A stretch of 64,000 nt of DNA. Origin: Alphaproteobacteria bacterium. GTDB taxonomy: Bacteria; Pseudomonadota; Alphaproteobacteria; CAAGCB01; CAG-977. The stretch is taken from positions 1 to 64,000 of the forward strand of contig JAFZYY010000006.1 in the NCBI GenBank assembly GCA_017616015.1, in the 5' to 3' direction. A program made the translations under genes and the position numbers. The notes beneath the pieces were generated by a model. The model saw only the letters and a program-made list of their open reading frames with translations, had not been told where the DNA came from and ran no database searches. Below, one piece after another: positions 51,976-62,837 of this stretch (position 1 is the first letter of the stretch; the number at the start of each line of letters is the position of its first letter).

Positions 51976-53355
51976 TTACAAATGAGCTTCCAACGCTTTG
52001 ACTTCGCCGATCAAAGCTTCGGCGATTTCGTCCGCCATCGCGGCGATTTGTTCTCTGTCCTCACCTTCCAGCATGATGCGGATCAGCGGTTCCGTGCCTG
52101 ACGGGCGGATCAGCAGACGGCCGTTGTCGCCCAAAGCGCGCTCCGTCTTGTCGATCGCGATTTTGACCGGTTCGCTGTTCAGAGCCGCTTTGGCCAGAGC
52201 GCGGTCGGACAAGCGGACGTTCTTTAACAACTGCGGCACAGGTTCAAACAAATGCATCACCTGACTGACCGCTTTTCTTTCCTTGACAACGGCGGCGCAC
52301 ACCTGCAAAGCGGCGACCAGACCGTCACCGGTTGTAGAATGTTCGCCCAAAATCAAATGACCGGACTGCTCCCCTCCGAGATTGTAGCCGTCGGCACGCA
52401 TCTTTTCGACGACGTAGCGGTCGCCGACCTGCGTGCGGATATGGTTCATGCCGTTCGCTTTCAGGTATCTTTCCAGACCGAGATTCGACATCACCGTCGT
52501 GACGACGCCGTTTCCTTTCAGAATACCGGCTTCTTTCCATTCGCGGCTGACCAGAGCCAAAATCTGGTCGCCGTCAATCACTTGTCCTTTTTCATCGCAG
52601 ACGATCAGTCTGTCCGCGTCGCCGTCCAGAGCGATGCCGATGTCCGCGCCGACTTCGACGACTTTGGCGCACATCTGATCGGTATGCACGGCGCCGCAGT
52701 TGTCGTTAATGTTGCGGCCGTCCGGATCAACGCCGATCGTAATGACTTCCGCGCCAAGTTCATACAAAACGGTCGGAGCGACGCGGTAGGAAGCGCCGTT
52801 TGCGCAGTCCAGAACGATTTTCAGCCCGTCCAGACGCTTGCCGCGCGGAAACGTGTTCTTCACGTATTCGATATAGCGGCCGATAGCGTCGTCAAGGCGC
52901 TTTGCCTGCCCGATTTGCGAGGACGGTGCCAGACAGTCTTTCGTGTCGCCGAAAACGCGTTCTTCGATTTCCAATTCCATTTCGTCGGACAGCTTATAAC
53001 CGTCGGGACCGAAAAATTTGATGCCGTTGTCCTCGTACGGATTGTGGGAAGCGGAAATGACCACGCCCAGATCGGCGCGCATCGAACGGGTCAGCATCGC
53101 GACCGCAGGCGTCGGCAGGGGGCCTAACAGCAACACGTCCATACCGACCGCCGTAAAGCCGGCGACCAAAGCCATTTCAATCATATAGCCGGACAAACGC
53201 GTGTCCTTGCCGATCACGACCTGCCGGCGATGTTCCCCGCGTTTGAACAGGGAACCGGCCGCGATTCCCAGTCTTAAAGCGATTTCCGCCGTCATCGGGT
53301 CCTGATTGGCTTTGCCTCTGACACCGTCCGTGCCGAAAAGTTTCCGTACTGCCAT
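51976..53355 (-). CDS. glmM: Phosphoglucosamine mutase GlmM (459 aa)
   Basis: Interconverts glucosamine-6- and -1-phosphate for UDP-GlcNAc and so for peptidoglycan and [16 protein letters not shown] opens the protein, the phosphoserine motif [11 protein letters not shown] is at 101, metal-binding DGDADR follows, and the phosphate-binding [12 protein letters not shown] is near the end. Downstream of ftsH on the same strand, as in many proteobacteria. Confidence 0.97.
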   Translation of the reverse strand: MAVRKLFGTDGVRGKANQDPMTAEIALRLGIAAGSLFKRGEHRRQVVIGKDTRLSGYMIEMALVAGFTAVGMDVLLLGPLPTPAVAMLTRSMRADLGVVISASHNPYEDNGIKFFGPDGYKLSDEMELEIEERVFGDTKDCLAPSSQIGQAKRLDDAIGRYIEYVKNTFPRGKRLDGLKIVLDCANGASYRVAPTVLYELGAEVITIGVDPDGRNINDNCGAVHTDQMCAKVVEVGADIGIALDGDADRLIVCDEKGQVIDGDQILALVSREWKEAGILKGNGVVTTVMSNLGLERYLKANGMNHIRTQVGDRYVVEKMRADGYNLGGEQSGHLILGEHSTTGDGLVAALQVCAAVVKERKAVSQVMHLFEPVPQLLKNVRLSDRALAKAALNSEPVKIAIDKTERALGDNGRLLIRPSGTEPLIRIMLEGEDREQIAAMADEIAEALIGEVKALEAHL

Positions 53356-53465
53356 TTTTTACTCCTTAAATTCTTTTGCCGTACAAAACGGCTCCGTTCT
53401 TTCGGATATGTTTTACCAAATCCGACAAAACAGGCAATACACTTTCTGTTACAAAGTTAAACGTG

Positions 53466-55469
53466 TTACGAAGAAGAGGAATCATCGCTTGTATCAGCGT
53501 CTTTTTTCTCTTCTTCCCGCGGTGTTTCGGAAACGTCCCCCGTCTTTTCCGCTTCCGGCTTTTCAGCCTGCGTTTCGGAGGCGTCCTCAGCCTTTTCAGC
53601 TTCGGTCTTTTCCGGTGAGGGATCCGTTACCGGCACGGTTGAACGGGCGGAAATATGCACGCCGGGTTCTTCGCGCGTCAGTTTTTCGCCGTTCAGCAAA
53701 GCCTTGACCTCTTCCGCCGTCAGCGTTTCATATTCCAAAAGCCCTTGCGCTATGGCTTCCAGAACGTCGCGCTTTTCGGCCAGAACGCGGCGGCAGGTTG
53801 CATACGCTTCCTCAACCAACGCCTTGATTTCCGCGTCGACTTTTGCCGCCAGCTCTTCGGAGACATTCTTGCGCTGAGAAATCGAATAACCCAGGAATAC
53901 TTCGCCGTCCGGCTCTTCAATTGCGATCGGGCCGATGTCTTTGTTCATGCCCCATTGCGTCACCATGTTGCGCGCAATACTGGTCGCCGTCCTGATGTCC
54001 TGAGACGCCCCCGTCGACACCTGCTCTTCACCGAAAATCATTTCTTCGGCGACACGGCCGCCGAAACAGATTGCCATACGCTCCTTCATATAAATGTAAG
54101 AGCGGGAATCCTTGTCGTCCGTCGGCAAAGACATCGTCAGACCCAAAGCCCTGCCGCGCGGAATGATCGTCACTTTGTGCAACGGATCGGAATGTTTGGA
54201 TTCCAAAATCATCAAAGCGTGACCGGCTTCGTGATAAGCGGTCATCTTTTTGTCCTCTTCGGTCATGATGTGGGATTTGCGCTCCGCGCCCATCATTACT
54301 TTATCTTTGGCGTATTCGAATTCCGCCATCGTCACGACGCGCTTGTTGCGTCTGGCCGCCAACAAAGCGGCTTCGTTAACCAGATTAGCCAAATCCGCCC
54401 CTGAAAAACCGGGAGTGCCGCGCGCAATCTTTTTCAGATCGACATCAGGTCCCATCGGGCTTTTTTTCGTGTGAACGGCCAAAATCTTTTCACGTCCGGC
54501 CAAGTCCGGATTCGGCACGACGACCTGACGATCAAAACGCCCCGGACGTAGCAAAGCCGGATCCAGAACGTCGGGACGGTTCGTCGCCGCGATTAAAATC
54601 ACGGCTTCGTTCGTGTCAAAACCGTCCATTTCGACCAACAACTGGTTCAGCGTCTGTTCACGTTCGTCATTGCCGCCGCCCAATCCCGCGCCGCGGTGAC
54701 GTCCTACGGCGTCGATTTCGTCAATAAAGACCAGACAAGGCGAATGTTTTCTGGCCTGATCAAACATATCGCGCACACGCGACGCGCCAACACCGACGAA
54801 CATTTCCACAAAATCGGAACCTGAAATCGTAAAGAACGGCACATCGGCTTCCCCGGCAATCGCTTTAGCCAACAATGTCTTACCCGTTCCGGGAGGGCCT
54901 ACCAGCAATACGCCGCGGGGAATCTTGCCGCCCAGACGCTGAAAGCGCGGCGGATCTTTTAAAAAGTCGACGATTTCAACCAGATCTTCCTTCGCTTCGT
55001 CGATACCGGCGACATCGGCAAAAGTGACTTTGCCCTGCCCTTCAAGCATACGGGCGCGGGATTTGCCGAAGTTCATCGCTTTACCGTTTCCGGCCGCCAT
55101 CTGACGCATAAAGAAAATCCACACGCCGATAAACAACACAAACGGCAACCAGTAAAGCAATCCGCTCCAGAACGACGCGTCTTCTTCCGGCGGAACGGCC
55201 GTCACGCGAACGTCTTTGTTTAAAAGTCTGTCTACCAATCCCGCATCGTCCGGAGCATACAAAGCAAATTTCTGCCCGTCGGTCAGAATGCCGGCGATTT
55301 TATTGCCCTGTATGACGACTTCGCGCACTTTGCCTTCCTGAACCTGTTGGGTAAATTCGGAAAAAGCCATAACGGTTCCGCTTTTGGAAGACGAACTGCT
55401 TTGAAATGCGTCAAACAGCGAAAACAGCAAGAACCCGACAATCAACCAAATGAAAATATTTTTACTCAC
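53466..55469 (-). CDS. ftsH: Membrane AAA+ metalloprotease FtsH (667 aa)
   Basis: Inner-membrane ATP-dependent protease that degrades damaged membrane proteins and LpxC-type regulators. An N-terminal transmembrane helix ([16 protein letters not shown]) and a second one ([17 protein letters not shown]) flank the periplasmic part; Walker A GPPGTGKT is about 191-198, Walker B VFIDEID about 247-253, zinc site HEAGH about 413-417. The long acidic tail ([18 protein letters not shown]) is unusual in length. A GTG at 55469 preceded by AAGGCGG was chosen as start because it opens directly on the transmembrane helix, 14 bases after tilS. Confidence 0.96.
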   Translation of the reverse strand: MSKNIFIWLIVGFLLFSLFDAFQSSSSSKSGTVMAFSEFTQQVQEGKVREVVIQGNKIAGILTDGQKFALYAPDDAGLVDRLLNKDVRVTAVPPEEDASFWSGLLYWLPFVLFIGVWIFFMRQMAAGNGKAMNFGKSRARMLEGQGKVTFADVAGIDEAKEDLVEIVDFLKDPPRFQRLGGKIPRGVLLVGPPGTGKTLLAKAIAGEADVPFFTISGSDFVEMFVGVGASRVRDMFDQARKHSPCLVFIDEIDAVGRHRGAGLGGGNDEREQTLNQLLVEMDGFDTNEAVILIAATNRPDVLDPALLRPGRFDRQVVVPNPDLAGREKILAVHTKKSPMGPDVDLKKIARGTPGFSGADLANLVNEAALLAARRNKRVVTMAEFEYAKDKVMMGAERKSHIMTEEDKKMTAYHEAGHALMILESKHSDPLHKVTIIPRGRALGLTMSLPTDDKDSRSYIYMKERMAICFGGRVAEEMIFGEEQVSTGASQDIRTATSIARNMVTQWGMNKDIGPIAIEEPDGEVFLGYSISQRKNVSEELAAKVDAEIKALVEEAYATCRRVLAEKRDVLEAIAQGLLEYETLTAEEVKALLNGEKLTREEPGVHISARSTVPVTDPSPEKTEAEKAEDASETQAEKPEAEKTGDVSETPREEEKKDADTSDDSSSS

Positions 55470-55483
55470 TTTAACCGCCTTAT

Positions 55484-56749
55484 TTACATGACAGGGCTTG
55501 TCCATTGAACCGTTTTGCATAAAGACGCATGCGGCGTAAACGCGACCTGACAACCAGCCTTAGTCCGTTTATACCCTAAATGAGGCGCAATAAAAAGACC
55601 TTCGTTATCAAAAAGTGCCGGCAAAACGCAAAAAGTTCTTTTTGGGAAAGATCTTTTTCCCGCGTTTGCGTCTTTTAACGGCGCGACAACTAAAGAATCC
55701 GACGGATCGAAATCCAATCGAAAAGCAAATCTGTCCCAACAAAAAACGGTTCGACCGGCGACCGGTTCCGACGCGGGCAAATCGCTTAATTCACGCCAAA
55801 TCAAGATTCTGTTTTTACTGCACGCGGCGATCCGGCAGCCGCCCAAAGTCACTCCGCCGAAAGAAAGCGTTCGTATTTTTTTCAATAAACTTTTCAACGA
55901 ATCCAGCCTCGGCGCATACGGTCTGTCCGCGATAAAGCGCAGAAAATCGCCTAAACAGAACAAAGCAGTCTCCTCAGACAACGAGTAAAACGCGTCTTTG
56001 GGGAAAAGTAAATATCCCCGATCGGACACTTCGGTTTTTCCCGTAACGAAAGCGGCGGCCTCTTTTTCAATTTTTTGCCGTTCTTTGCCGTAAATCAGCG
56101 TTTGCCGGAAAGCGGTTTCAATCTGTTCGGGCGTTAAAACCCGCCGCAGACGCCCGCGGTCGAAATCATCGCTGAGATTTGTTTCGTCTTCGACCCAATC
56201 CATATTGCAAAAGCGGTTGTATTCCCTTAAATCAGCCGGAGAAATGCTCAGCAACGGCCTTAAAATCCTGCCGAAATCCGTTTTTCTGACAGCCGACATG
56301 CCGGCCAATCCGACAGCGCCGCTACCGCGCGCTTTCCTGATTAAAAAAGTTTCCGCCTGATCCTGCCGGTGATGACCCAATAATAAAACTGAGCAGTTTT
56401 CTTCTTTGCACACCTCTGCCAACAAACGGTAACGAGCCTCCCGCGCCGCCTGCTCTATTCCGTGAGCGGGCTTTTGTCCCTCCCATGTTAAAAGGCGGCA
56501 GGGAATTCCCCGCCGCGTCAGCCGTTCCACTGTCAAACGCGCCTGCTCTGCCGAACAGGGGCGCAAACCGTGATCAACGATCAAAGCAATCATTTCCCCG
56601 CTGTTTTCGGCAACGAATTGACGCGTCAGCAAACACAAAGCCGTACTGTCCGCGCCGCCCGAAACGGCGACGGCGATTTTACCCGCCTCCGACAATCCGA
56701 ACGCAGCGGCAGCCCTGTAAAAAACGGCTTGCGTCTGCTCTACGGACAT
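55484..56749 (-). CDS. tilS: tRNA(Ile)-lysidine synthetase TilS (421 aa)
   Basis: Adds lysine to C34 of tRNA-Ile2 so it reads AUA. The PP-loop [13 protein letters not shown] is at residues 27-39; [12 protein letters not shown] and [20 protein letters not shown] are diagnostic. Start overlaps cpoB's end by 10 bases. Position between cpoB and ftsH is conserved in alphaproteobacteria. Confidence 0.95.
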   Translation of the reverse strand: MSVEQTQAVFYRAAAAFGLSEAGKIAVAVSGGADSTALCLLTRQFVAENSGEMIALIVDHGLRPCSAEQARLTVERLTRRGIPCRLLTWEGQKPAHGIEQAAREARYRLLAEVCKEENCSVLLLGHHRQDQAETFLIRKARGSGAVGLAGMSAVRKTDFGRILRPLLSISPADLREYNRFCNMDWVEDETNLSDDFDRGRLRRVLTPEQIETAFRQTLIYGKERQKIEKEAAAFVTGKTEVSDRGYLLFPKDAFYSLSEETALFCLGDFLRFIADRPYAPRLDSLKSLLKKIRTLSFGGVTLGGCRIAACSKNRILIWRELSDLPASEPVAGRTVFCWDRFAFRLDFDPSDSLVVAPLKDANAGKRSFPKRTFCVLPALFDNEGLFIAPHLGYKRTKAGCQVAFTPHASLCKTVQWTSPVM

Positions 56750-57648
56750 GAAAGCTTCTGCTCTTCCGTTTCAAGGCGTTTTTTCATGGAATCCGAAACT
56801 TTGGGATATTCTTTTGTAAAGTTTTTAAAAGCGATGCACGCTTCGTCTTTTTTCTTCAGCTTTGCCATTGTCACGCCCAGTTTAAACAAATTATCCGGCG
56901 CTTTCTGACTGTCGCGGTAATTTTGGAATCCTTCGGCAAACGCGACGGCCGCTTTCTGATACATCGAACGGGCAAAGAAAGATTCGCCCAACCAGTATTG
57001 CGCGTTGCCGGCCAAAGCGTTTTTCGGATACAGCGCCAAAAAAGCCTCAAATTCGTTCTGCGCGGTTTTGTAATCCTGCTTTTTAATTGAAGCAAAGGCT
57101 TGATCATAAAGCTCTTTCGCGGATTTTTTACCGTATTTTTCTTTTATTTCGTTTTCTTTGTTTTTTGCGGTTTTAGCTGCGGCGGCCTCTTGTTCTTTTT
57201 TCTTTTTTTCGGCTTCTTTTTTTACCTTTTCAGCTGTTTCTTTTTCGCTTTCCATTTTTTTGATTTTAGCTTCCGCCGCCTGCAATTTCTTTTCCATTTC
57301 GGTAAAACGGACATTCATGTCCGCGCTGACCTGATCAATGCGTTTCTGCAATTTATCCTGCGAGAAATGAATGGATTCGATTTCGCCCGTCAGCTGGCGC
57401 ACGGCCTGTTCCGTTTCCTGCAGCTGCATCAGCATCGCGTCCAATTTGTCTTCCGACGGATTATTATCCGCGGCCGCCTGAGGCCGTTTGGCGCTACCGA
57501 CATAGTTGTTCGACAATTTTTTCTGAACGCCTTTCAATGCATCTTCTATCCGATCCAGACGATCCGACAATTCATTAACATTCGTCGCCGCCGAAGCGGA
57601 ACCGGAAAGCACGGACAAGCTTAAAAAAAGACAAAAAAGTTTATTCAT
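56740..57648 (-). CDS. cpoB: Tol-Pal associated CpoB/YbgF (302 aa)
   Basis: Periplasmic protein coordinating septal peptidoglycan synthesis with outer-membrane constriction. Signal peptide (MNKLFCLFLSLSVLSGSASA), an N-terminal coiled coil (SDRLDRIEDALKGVQKKL), a long second coiled coil rich in Lys/Glu/Ala (about residues 90-180), and C-terminal TPR repeats (YDQAFASIKKQDYKTAQNEF, AQYWLGESFFARSMYQ). The extra charged coiled coil makes it longer than E. coli CpoB (263 aa). The ATG at 57648 starts the signal peptide. Confidence 0.93.
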   Translation of the reverse strand: MNKLFCLFLSLSVLSGSASAATNVNELSDRLDRIEDALKGVQKKLSNNYVGSAKRPQAAADNNPSEDKLDAMLMQLQETEQAVRQLTGEIESIHFSQDKLQKRIDQVSADMNVRFTEMEKKLQAAEAKIKKMESEKETAEKVKKEAEKKKKEQEAAAAKTAKNKENEIKEKYGKKSAKELYDQAFASIKKQDYKTAQNEFEAFLALYPKNALAGNAQYWLGESFFARSMYQKAAVAFAEGFQNYRDSQKAPDNLFKLGVTMAKLKKKDEACIAFKNFTKEYPKVSDSMKKRLETEEQKLSCP

Positions 57649-57666
57649 TTCATTCTTCCGTAAACT

Positions 57667-57705
57667 AAAAAAGAGCGCTTTATTATAAAGCACTCTTTTC
57701 TTTTT
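57667..57705 (-). terminator. Terminator after the second Pal-like gene
   Basis: AAAGAG-GCTTTA and TAAAGC-CTCTTT with one mismatch in the stem and a T run on the minus strand. Confidence 0.75.
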
Positions 57706-57728
57706 ATGCTAACATTTTTTTAAAACCG

Positions 57729-58157
57729 TTAATCCGTCACGATAACCGTAACCGTGCGACGGTCTTCCGCCCAACCTTTGGGAGTGTTCTGCGTTGTCGC
57801 CAGTTCGGTTTCGCCCAAAGAAACAACAGCGACGCGGTTCGGATTGATACCGGCTTTCGTGATGTAGTTTTTCACGGCGTCTGCTCTTTTTTCACCCAGT
57901 TTCATGTTATAGGCTTCCGTTCCGCGCGGATCCGTATAACCTTCAACGATAATTTTCTTTTTCGGGTTTTCTTTCAGCCATGCGATTTGCTTATCCAATA
58001 CTTTTTTGCCTTCCGGAGTCAATTCGGCTTTTCCGGTGGAAAAGAGGACCTCGTCATGGCGGAATTCCTCTTTGAACCCTTCGCATTTAACCGCGCTGTG
58101 AGAACACCCCGACAGCATCAGCAAAACCCCCAAAGCGCCCAGCACTTTTTTATTCAT
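57729..58157 (-). CDS. Second Pal/OmpA-like lipoprotein (142 aa)
   Basis: Lipoprotein signal (LLMLSGCSHS, lipobox Cys at residue 18) and an OmpA peptidoglycan-binding domain: VLFSTGKAELTPEGKKVL, IIVEGYTDPRGTEAYNMKLGEKRADAV, and a late DRRTVTV. It is a divergent paralogue of Pal in the next gene, with its own terminator. Standard tol loci carry one pal, so this copy is additional; division of labour unknown. Confidence 0.88.
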   Translation of the reverse strand: MNKKVLGALGVLLMLSGCSHSAVKCEGFKEEFRHDEVLFSTGKAELTPEGKKVLDKQIAWLKENPKKKIIVEGYTDPRGTEAYNMKLGEKRADAVKNYITKAGINPNRVAVVSLGETELATTQNTPKGWAEDRRTVTVIVTD

Positions 58158-58180
58158 GTGATTGTCTCCTTTGAATTGTT

Positions 58181-58216
58181 CATAAAAAAAAGCACCCTCA
58201 CTATAGGGTGCTTTTC
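58181..58216 (-). terminator. Terminator after pal
   Basis: AAAGCACCCT/AGGGTGCTTT around CACTAT with a minus-strand T run. Confidence 0.88.
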
Positions 58217-58236
58217 TTTATCGGATAAGCTGATAA

Positions 58237-58707
58237 TTAGTCTTTAACCATCGTTACGGCACGACGATTCTGAGACCAAGCCGCTTCATTGGCGCCGACG
58301 ACAGCCGGACGTTCCTTACCGTAAGAAATCACACGGATACGATCGGCCGCGACACCGCGGGAGATCAGATAGTTCTTAACAGCAACGGCACGGCGTTCGC
58401 CTAAAGCCAGGTTGTATTCGCGCGTACCGCGATCATCGGCGTGACCTTCAACCACAATCTGCTTTTCCGGATTGGCTTTCAAATATTCGGCCTGAACTTT
58501 CAAAACCTTAACGGCTTCGGCAGACAGATTGGATTTATCAAAACCGAAGAAAACACGATCCTTTGCATTCTGAACAAAAGCTTCACTCTGTTCCGCAACC
58601 TGCTGATTTTCATCTTCTTCAAATTCATTGTCACCATTTGATGTTGTGGCAAAGCAACCGGAGAGCATAGCAACAGCGGCTAAAACAGCGAACAAACGTT
58701 TTTTCAT
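58237..58707 (-). CDS. pal: Peptidoglycan-associated lipoprotein Pal (156 aa)
   Basis: Outer-membrane lipoprotein anchoring the envelope to peptidoglycan and partner of TolB. Lipobox MLSGCFAT, then the OmpA domain: RVFFGFDKSNLSAEAV, IVVEGHADDRGTREYNLALGERRAVAV, and RVISYGKERP. The ATG at 58707 (MKKRLFAVL) starts the signal peptide. Next after tolB. Confidence 0.96.
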   Translation of the reverse strand: MKKRLFAVLAAVAMLSGCFATTSNGDNEFEEDENQQVAEQSEAFVQNAKDRVFFGFDKSNLSAEAVKVLKVQAEYLKANPEKQIVVEGHADDRGTREYNLALGERRAVAVKNYLISRGVAADRIRVISYGKERPAVVGANEAAWSQNRRAVTMVKD

Positions 58708-58795
58708 AAACTTACTCCTAAACAAAAACAGTGGGATTTGTCTTGTGACTTTAAGCAACTTTTCCTTTTTTTGCAACATTTATTTCATTATTACT

Positions 58796-60136
58796 TTAAC
58801 GATGCGACAAAAGAGGCGACCAGGCCGGATCGCTGGCGTCAACCGGCGTAATCAAGCGACGTTCGTTATATCCCGTAATATCAACGGCATAAATTTTTGT
58901 CGCTCCGGGAATGCCTTTTTTATTGGGCGCGTCCTGACGGAAATACATTAAAATACGCCCGTTCGGCGACCATGTCGGCGCTTCGACCAAATAACCTTCC
59001 GCGACCAAACGTTCGCCGCGTCCGTCAGGGAACATCACGCCGATATAGAATTTGCCGCCGGCCATTTTGGTAAAAGCGATATAATCGCCGCGCGGCGACC
59101 AGACCGGCGTTGCATACCGACCGTTGCCGAAGCTGATGCGTTTAACGTTTTTACCATTCGCGTCCATGACATACAACTGCTGCGCTCCGCTACGATCCGA
59201 GTTAAAAACTATCTGCTTTCCGTCCGGAGAATAACTGGGTGACGTATCAATCGCCGAAGACCGCGTCAGTTGCCTGATAACCCGCGTATTCAGATTCATT
59301 TCGAAAATATCCGTTTTGCCGTTGTCCGCCATTGACATAATCAGTTTCTGTCCGTCCGGCGAAAAGCGCGGCGCGAAAGTCATGCCCGGAAAATCGCCGA
59401 CTATCTGCTGTTTGCCCGTTTCAATGTCAAATAAATAAACGCGGGGCGTGTCGTTATAGTAGGACATGTACGTAATCTGTTGCATGTTCGGCGAAAAACG
59501 CGGCGTTAAAACAAGGTTCAGACCGTCCGTTAAAAACTGATGATTTTCGCCGTCCTGATCCATAATCGCCAACCGCTTGATTCTGTTCAAAGCCGGCCCC
59601 GTTTCGGCGATATAAACGATACGCGTGTCGAAATAGCCGTCTTCCCCTGTAATGCGTTTATACACCGCGTCGGCGATCATATGCGCGGAACGACGCCACC
59701 CTTTCTCATCGATTTCCAGCGTTGCGGAATACATTTCCTGAGCGGCGTAAACGTCCCAAAGCCTGACGGAAACGCGGATTTGCTTTTTGCTTAAATAATC
59801 AACATGCCCCTGAATTAACGCTTCGGCGGAAATCGCCTGCCAGTCAACGAAAGCAGGAGCATCTTCTATCCCTTTAAACGATTGCAGATACGACAAAGGA
59901 TCCAACGTGCGGAACAAACCCGACCCGGACAAATCCTCTTCTATCACGCGGGCAATCTTTTGAGCCATTTTTTTGGCATCGCTTTTAGCCGAGTTTTCAC
60001 CAATCGAAAATTCGGGCAAGCCTATCGCCATCGGTTCGGAGCGCGCCCCCGTAATATCGATGCTTAATTCGGCTTTTGCCGAACCGGACGCAAGCAAAAC
60101 AAAAAGGAACGCGAAAAAAACAATCTTTTTAGTCAT
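58796..60136 (-). CDS. tolB: Tol-Pal translocation protein TolB (446 aa)
   Basis: Periplasmic beta-propeller that links Pal with TolA. Signal peptide (ends SGSAKAE), N-terminal domain with [18 protein letters not shown], then six-bladed WD-like repeats: [57 protein letters not shown]. Start adjoins the tolA stop by a single base. Confidence 0.97.
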   Translation of the reverse strand: MTKKIVFFAFLFVLLASGSAKAELSIDITGARSEPMAIGLPEFSIGENSAKSDAKKMAQKIARVIEEDLSGSGLFRTLDPLSYLQSFKGIEDAPAFVDWQAISAEALIQGHVDYLSKKQIRVSVRLWDVYAAQEMYSATLEIDEKGWRRSAHMIADAVYKRITGEDGYFDTRIVYIAETGPALNRIKRLAIMDQDGENHQFLTDGLNLVLTPRFSPNMQQITYMSYYNDTPRVYLFDIETGKQQIVGDFPGMTFAPRFSPDGQKLIMSMADNGKTDIFEMNLNTRVIRQLTRSSAIDTSPSYSPDGKQIVFNSDRSGAQQLYVMDANGKNVKRISFGNGRYATPVWSPRGDYIAFTKMAGGKFYIGVMFPDGRGERLVAEGYLVEAPTWSPNGRILMYFRQDAPNKKGIPGATKIYAVDITGYNERRLITPVDASDPAWSPLLSHR

Positions 60137-61137
60137 TATATCACTCCGCCGTCAAACGGGTTAAACCTGAGAAGAAGAGTTTTCCAAGTATCGTACGCCT
60201 CTTCATAATTTTTTGAAAAAAGCCTGAACGGAGATTCTTCGTTCTTTTTATCGCAAATATAAACCGCGCGTCTGGCGCTTTCCGCGACGGAACGAAAAGC
60301 AGCGTCTTTGTTATATTTTGTTTTGTTAAGAATTTTGGCGTCCTTAACCGTTCCGTCTTTATCCAGAAAAACGCGGATTTCAATCAGCATGTTCTGCACG
60401 CCGCGCACGCCCGCGTCCAGATTCCAGCATTCGCGCAATTTAATGCCGATCAGGTCTTTTTCGGAAACGGACAGCTCTTGCATATAGCTGCCTCCTTGTC
60501 CGCCTTCAATGCCTTCCGTCACGATTTCGTCCGCATCGACCTCGGCTTCGGTCTGCGCGTCGGCATATCCCATGCCGCTTTTGATCCCGTCAACGGAAGC
60601 CAGAAGAGTTTTAAAGGGGTCGTCACTGCCGCCTCCGCTCTGAGTTCCGGAGCTCCTGACCGAATTGACCATTTGAACGTCGGAAGGCGCTTCCGCTTTT
60701 TTCGGTGCTGTCGTCACGCTTTTCAGCATTTTGTTCAAATCGTTTTCCAACATGGCGCCGGAAGATTGCTTTTTTCCGCCTGAACCGGATTTTGCCCCGC
60801 CGCGCGATTCCGGCTTTGCACTTTGCGCCGAAGCTTTGCTGTAAGCCGATGTCCGAACGGATTTTTTACCCGTTTTTTGGGAAGCCGATTTCGTCAGTTT
60901 CGGCGGCAAATTCGTTATTTCCGCAACCTTGACCTGAGACAAATCGACAACGAACATCGGTACGGAAACAACGTCCGATTTGCTTTCCGAAGAAAAATCA
61001 TACGTTAATAAAAAAACGGCGAGCAAATGCAAAGAAAGAGACATGACAATCGGCAAATTGTCAAACGCCGCCTGCACCGTTTTAAATAAAAACGGGCAGT
61101 GTCTCAAGCGTATAAAAAAGCTCCGCCGCAGTCCCAC
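60136..61137 (-). CDS. tolA: Tol-Pal protein TolA (333 aa)
   Basis: Inner-membrane-anchored energiser arm of Tol-Pal. One transmembrane helix near residues 30-46 ([19 protein letters not shown]), a long Ser/Lys/Ala/Gly-rich linker, and a C-terminal TolA/TonB-like domain ([36 protein letters not shown]). A GTG at 61137 preceded by AGGGG is used, 13 bases after tolR. Poorly conserved sequence overall, but position is decisive. Confidence 0.92.
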   Translation of the reverse strand: MGLRRSFFIRLRHCPFLFKTVQAAFDNLPIVMSLSLHLLAVFLLTYDFSSESKSDVVSVPMFVVDLSQVKVAEITNLPPKLTKSASQKTGKKSVRTSAYSKASAQSAKPESRGGAKSGSGGKKQSSGAMLENDLNKMLKSVTTAPKKAEAPSDVQMVNSVRSSGTQSGGGSDDPFKTLLASVDGIKSGMGYADAQTEAEVDADEIVTEGIEGGQGGSYMQELSVSEKDLIGIKLRECWNLDAGVRGVQNMLIEIRVFLDKDGTVKDAKILNKTKYNKDAAFRSVAESARRAVYICDKKNEESPFRLFSKNYEEAYDTWKTLLLRFNPFDGGVI

Positions 61138-61150
61138 CGGTCAAAAACCC

Positions 61151-61624
61151 CTATTTCTTTTTATTTTTAGCCTTGGGCTTTTTGGTTAAAACTTCCGTAT
61201 CAACCACATCGCCCGTTTTCAAACCAACCTTTGAAATGCCGGCCAACCGCAGCAGACTCATCAGTTCTATCACCTGACCGTAAGAAGTCGCCCGATCGCC
61301 GCTGATAACGATTTTCAAATCCGGATTGCTTTTTTGCATCGCCTGCAGTTTTTTGACCAATGCTTCCGGCTGAACGGTCGCGTCCCCCAAATAAATTTTG
61401 GATTGAGCGTCAATGCTAATATCAATGGCACGATCGGCTTCTTCCATCGCCTGACCGTCCCCGTGCGGCAAATCCAGAGAAATACCCGTCGTCATCATCG
61501 GCGCAGTCACCATGAAAATCACCAGCAACACCAACATCACGTCGACAAACGGCGTTACGTTGATTTCCGCAAAAGACGCCTTTTGCCGCTTGCCGCGCGT
61601 TGAAAACTTAACCGAAGCCCCCAT
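61151..61624 (-). CDS. tolR: Tol-Pal protein TolR (157 aa)
   Basis: ExbD/TolR-type inner-membrane component. ASFAEINVTPFVDVMLVLLVIFMVTAP carries the essential Asp in the transmembrane helix; the periplasmic domain ends in DVVDTEVLTKKP. ATG at 61624 lies 1 base past the tolQ stop, so the two are coupled. Confidence 0.96.
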   Translation of the reverse strand: MGASVKFSTRGKRQKASFAEINVTPFVDVMLVLLVIFMVTAPMMTTGISLDLPHGDGQAMEEADRAIDISIDAQSKIYLGDATVQPEALVKKLQAMQKSNPDLKIVISGDRATSYGQVIELMSLLRLAGISKVGLKTGDVVDTEVLTKKPKAKNKKK

Positions 61625-61625
61625 A

Positions 61626-62363
61626 TCAGCCGCTCCGTTTTTCCGAACGGTACGTCGTATCGTCGATTTGGCGCGACAGGATCGTGCTGAATTCGCCGGC
61701 AAAGTTTTCCAATGTCTTAGCGTACCGGTTCATATCGCTGGACAGCTTGTTGTACGCCAGCACGGCCGGAATGGCCGCCGTCAGCCCTAACGCGGTCGCA
61801 AACAAAGCTTCCGCGATACCGGGAGCGACAACCGCCAAAGACGTGTTCGAGCTGGAACCGATGTTATGAAAGCTGTTCATAATTCCCCAGACCGTACCGA
61901 ACAATCCGATAAAGGGAGACACAGCGCCCGTTGACGCCAAAAAAGTCATGCGTTTTTCCACCCGATCCATTTCGCGATCCATCGTGACCTGCATCACGCG
62001 GTCGATACGCTGATTCAGGCTTGTGCCGTGAACGCCGCCGGCGCCCAGCGTCCCGGAAGACCGCCGCCATTCCCGCATCGCCGCGACAAAAACGGCCGAC
62101 ATCGGATCCAAACGAAAAGGCTTGGCTTCAAGCTTGTCAAACATTTCGTCAAGAGATCCGCCCGACCAGAATTGAGATTCGAATTTTTTGGCATCTTCCG
62201 TTGCCGAACGCAGCAACATCAGTTTTTCGAAAATAATCGCCCACGACCAAACCGAGGCCATGGCTAAAATAATAATCACCGTTTTAACGACAAAATCGGC
62301 TTGCAGAAACAACCCCCACATGGACAGATTGGCTGCGGCCGCTGTTACAGATCCTGCCGGCAT
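61626..62363 (-). CDS. tolQ: Tol-Pal protein TolQ (245 aa)
   Basis: MotA/ExbB/TolQ-type proton channel component with three transmembrane helices (FVVKTVIIILAMASVWSW, and GAVSPFIGLFGTVWGIMNSF and VVAPGIAEALFATALGLTAA). Starts just after a long hairpin that buries its ribosome site. Confidence 0.97.
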   Translation of the reverse strand: MPAGSVTAAAANLSMWGLFLQADFVVKTVIIILAMASVWSWAIIFEKLMLLRSATEDAKKFESQFWSGGSLDEMFDKLEAKPFRLDPMSAVFVAAMREWRRSSGTLGAGGVHGTSLNQRIDRVMQVTMDREMDRVEKRMTFLASTGAVSPFIGLFGTVWGIMNSFHNIGSSSNTSLAVVAPGIAEALFATALGLTAAIPAVLAYNKLSSDMNRYAKTLENFAGEFSTILSRQIDDTTYRSEKRSG

Positions 62364-62367
62364 AGAA

Positions 62368-62406
62368 AAGCTCTCCTTAAACTAAGTATACTTTTAAGGA
62401 GAGCTT
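62368..62406 (-). promoter_or_regulatory. Hairpin sequestering the tolQ ribosome site
   Basis: A 14-bp perfect stem (62368-62381 with 62393-62406, 11-base loop) lies between ybgC and tolQ. On the minus strand its second arm contains AAGGAG, 9 bases before the tolQ ATG, and is followed by TTTTCT. It can act as a partial terminator and can block translation. Confidence 0.65.
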
Positions 62407-62426
62407 AAACCATATTGATTAACAGT

Positions 62427-62831
62427 TTACGAAATTTCGGCCAATTTTGTTCGTATATTTTCAGGGATTCGTGTCGGTCTGCCGGCCGGCGTTACGCACA
62501 CGACCTGCAATTTCATTTCGACCAATGTTTCTTCACCGCGTTTGACGACCTGCAAACAATCAAACTCCGCGCCTCTTAATTCCAAAAGCGTCGTTTCGAC
62601 TATCAATTCGTCTTCCAGACACCCCGGTCTTTTAAAATCGATTTCGCAATGCTTGATCATAAAGCCGCACGGCTTTTCGCTTTGCGCCATTTCCTTGCAT
62701 GTAATACCGTTTTCATGCAGAAAGGACATACGCGCCTGCTCCGCGAAATTCAAATATTTCGAATGATAAACAACACCACCGGCATCTGTGTCTTCATAGC
62801 AGACAAGATGCGAATATAAAAACGTTTTCAT
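62427..62831 (-). CDS. ybgC: Acyl-CoA thioesterase YbgC (134 aa)
   Basis: Hotdog-fold 4-hydroxybenzoyl-CoA-thioesterase-like enzyme of the Tol-Pal operon, acting on short acyl-CoA. YEDTDAGGVVYHSKYLNFAEQARM contains the catalytic Asp and is the family hallmark. It precedes tolQ as usual. Confidence 0.95.
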   Translation of the reverse strand: MKTFLYSHLVCYEDTDAGGVVYHSKYLNFAEQARMSFLHENGITCKEMAQSEKPCGFMIKHCEIDFKRPGCLEDELIVETTLLELRGAEFDCLQVVKRGEETLVEMKLQVVCVTPAGRPTRIPENIRTKLAEIS

Positions 62832-62837
62832 GACCGA

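Noticed and set aside
52252-53127. 291-aa open frame opposite glmM
   Set aside because: Antisense to a clear GlmM; rich in Asp/His/Val as expected of a shadow frame.
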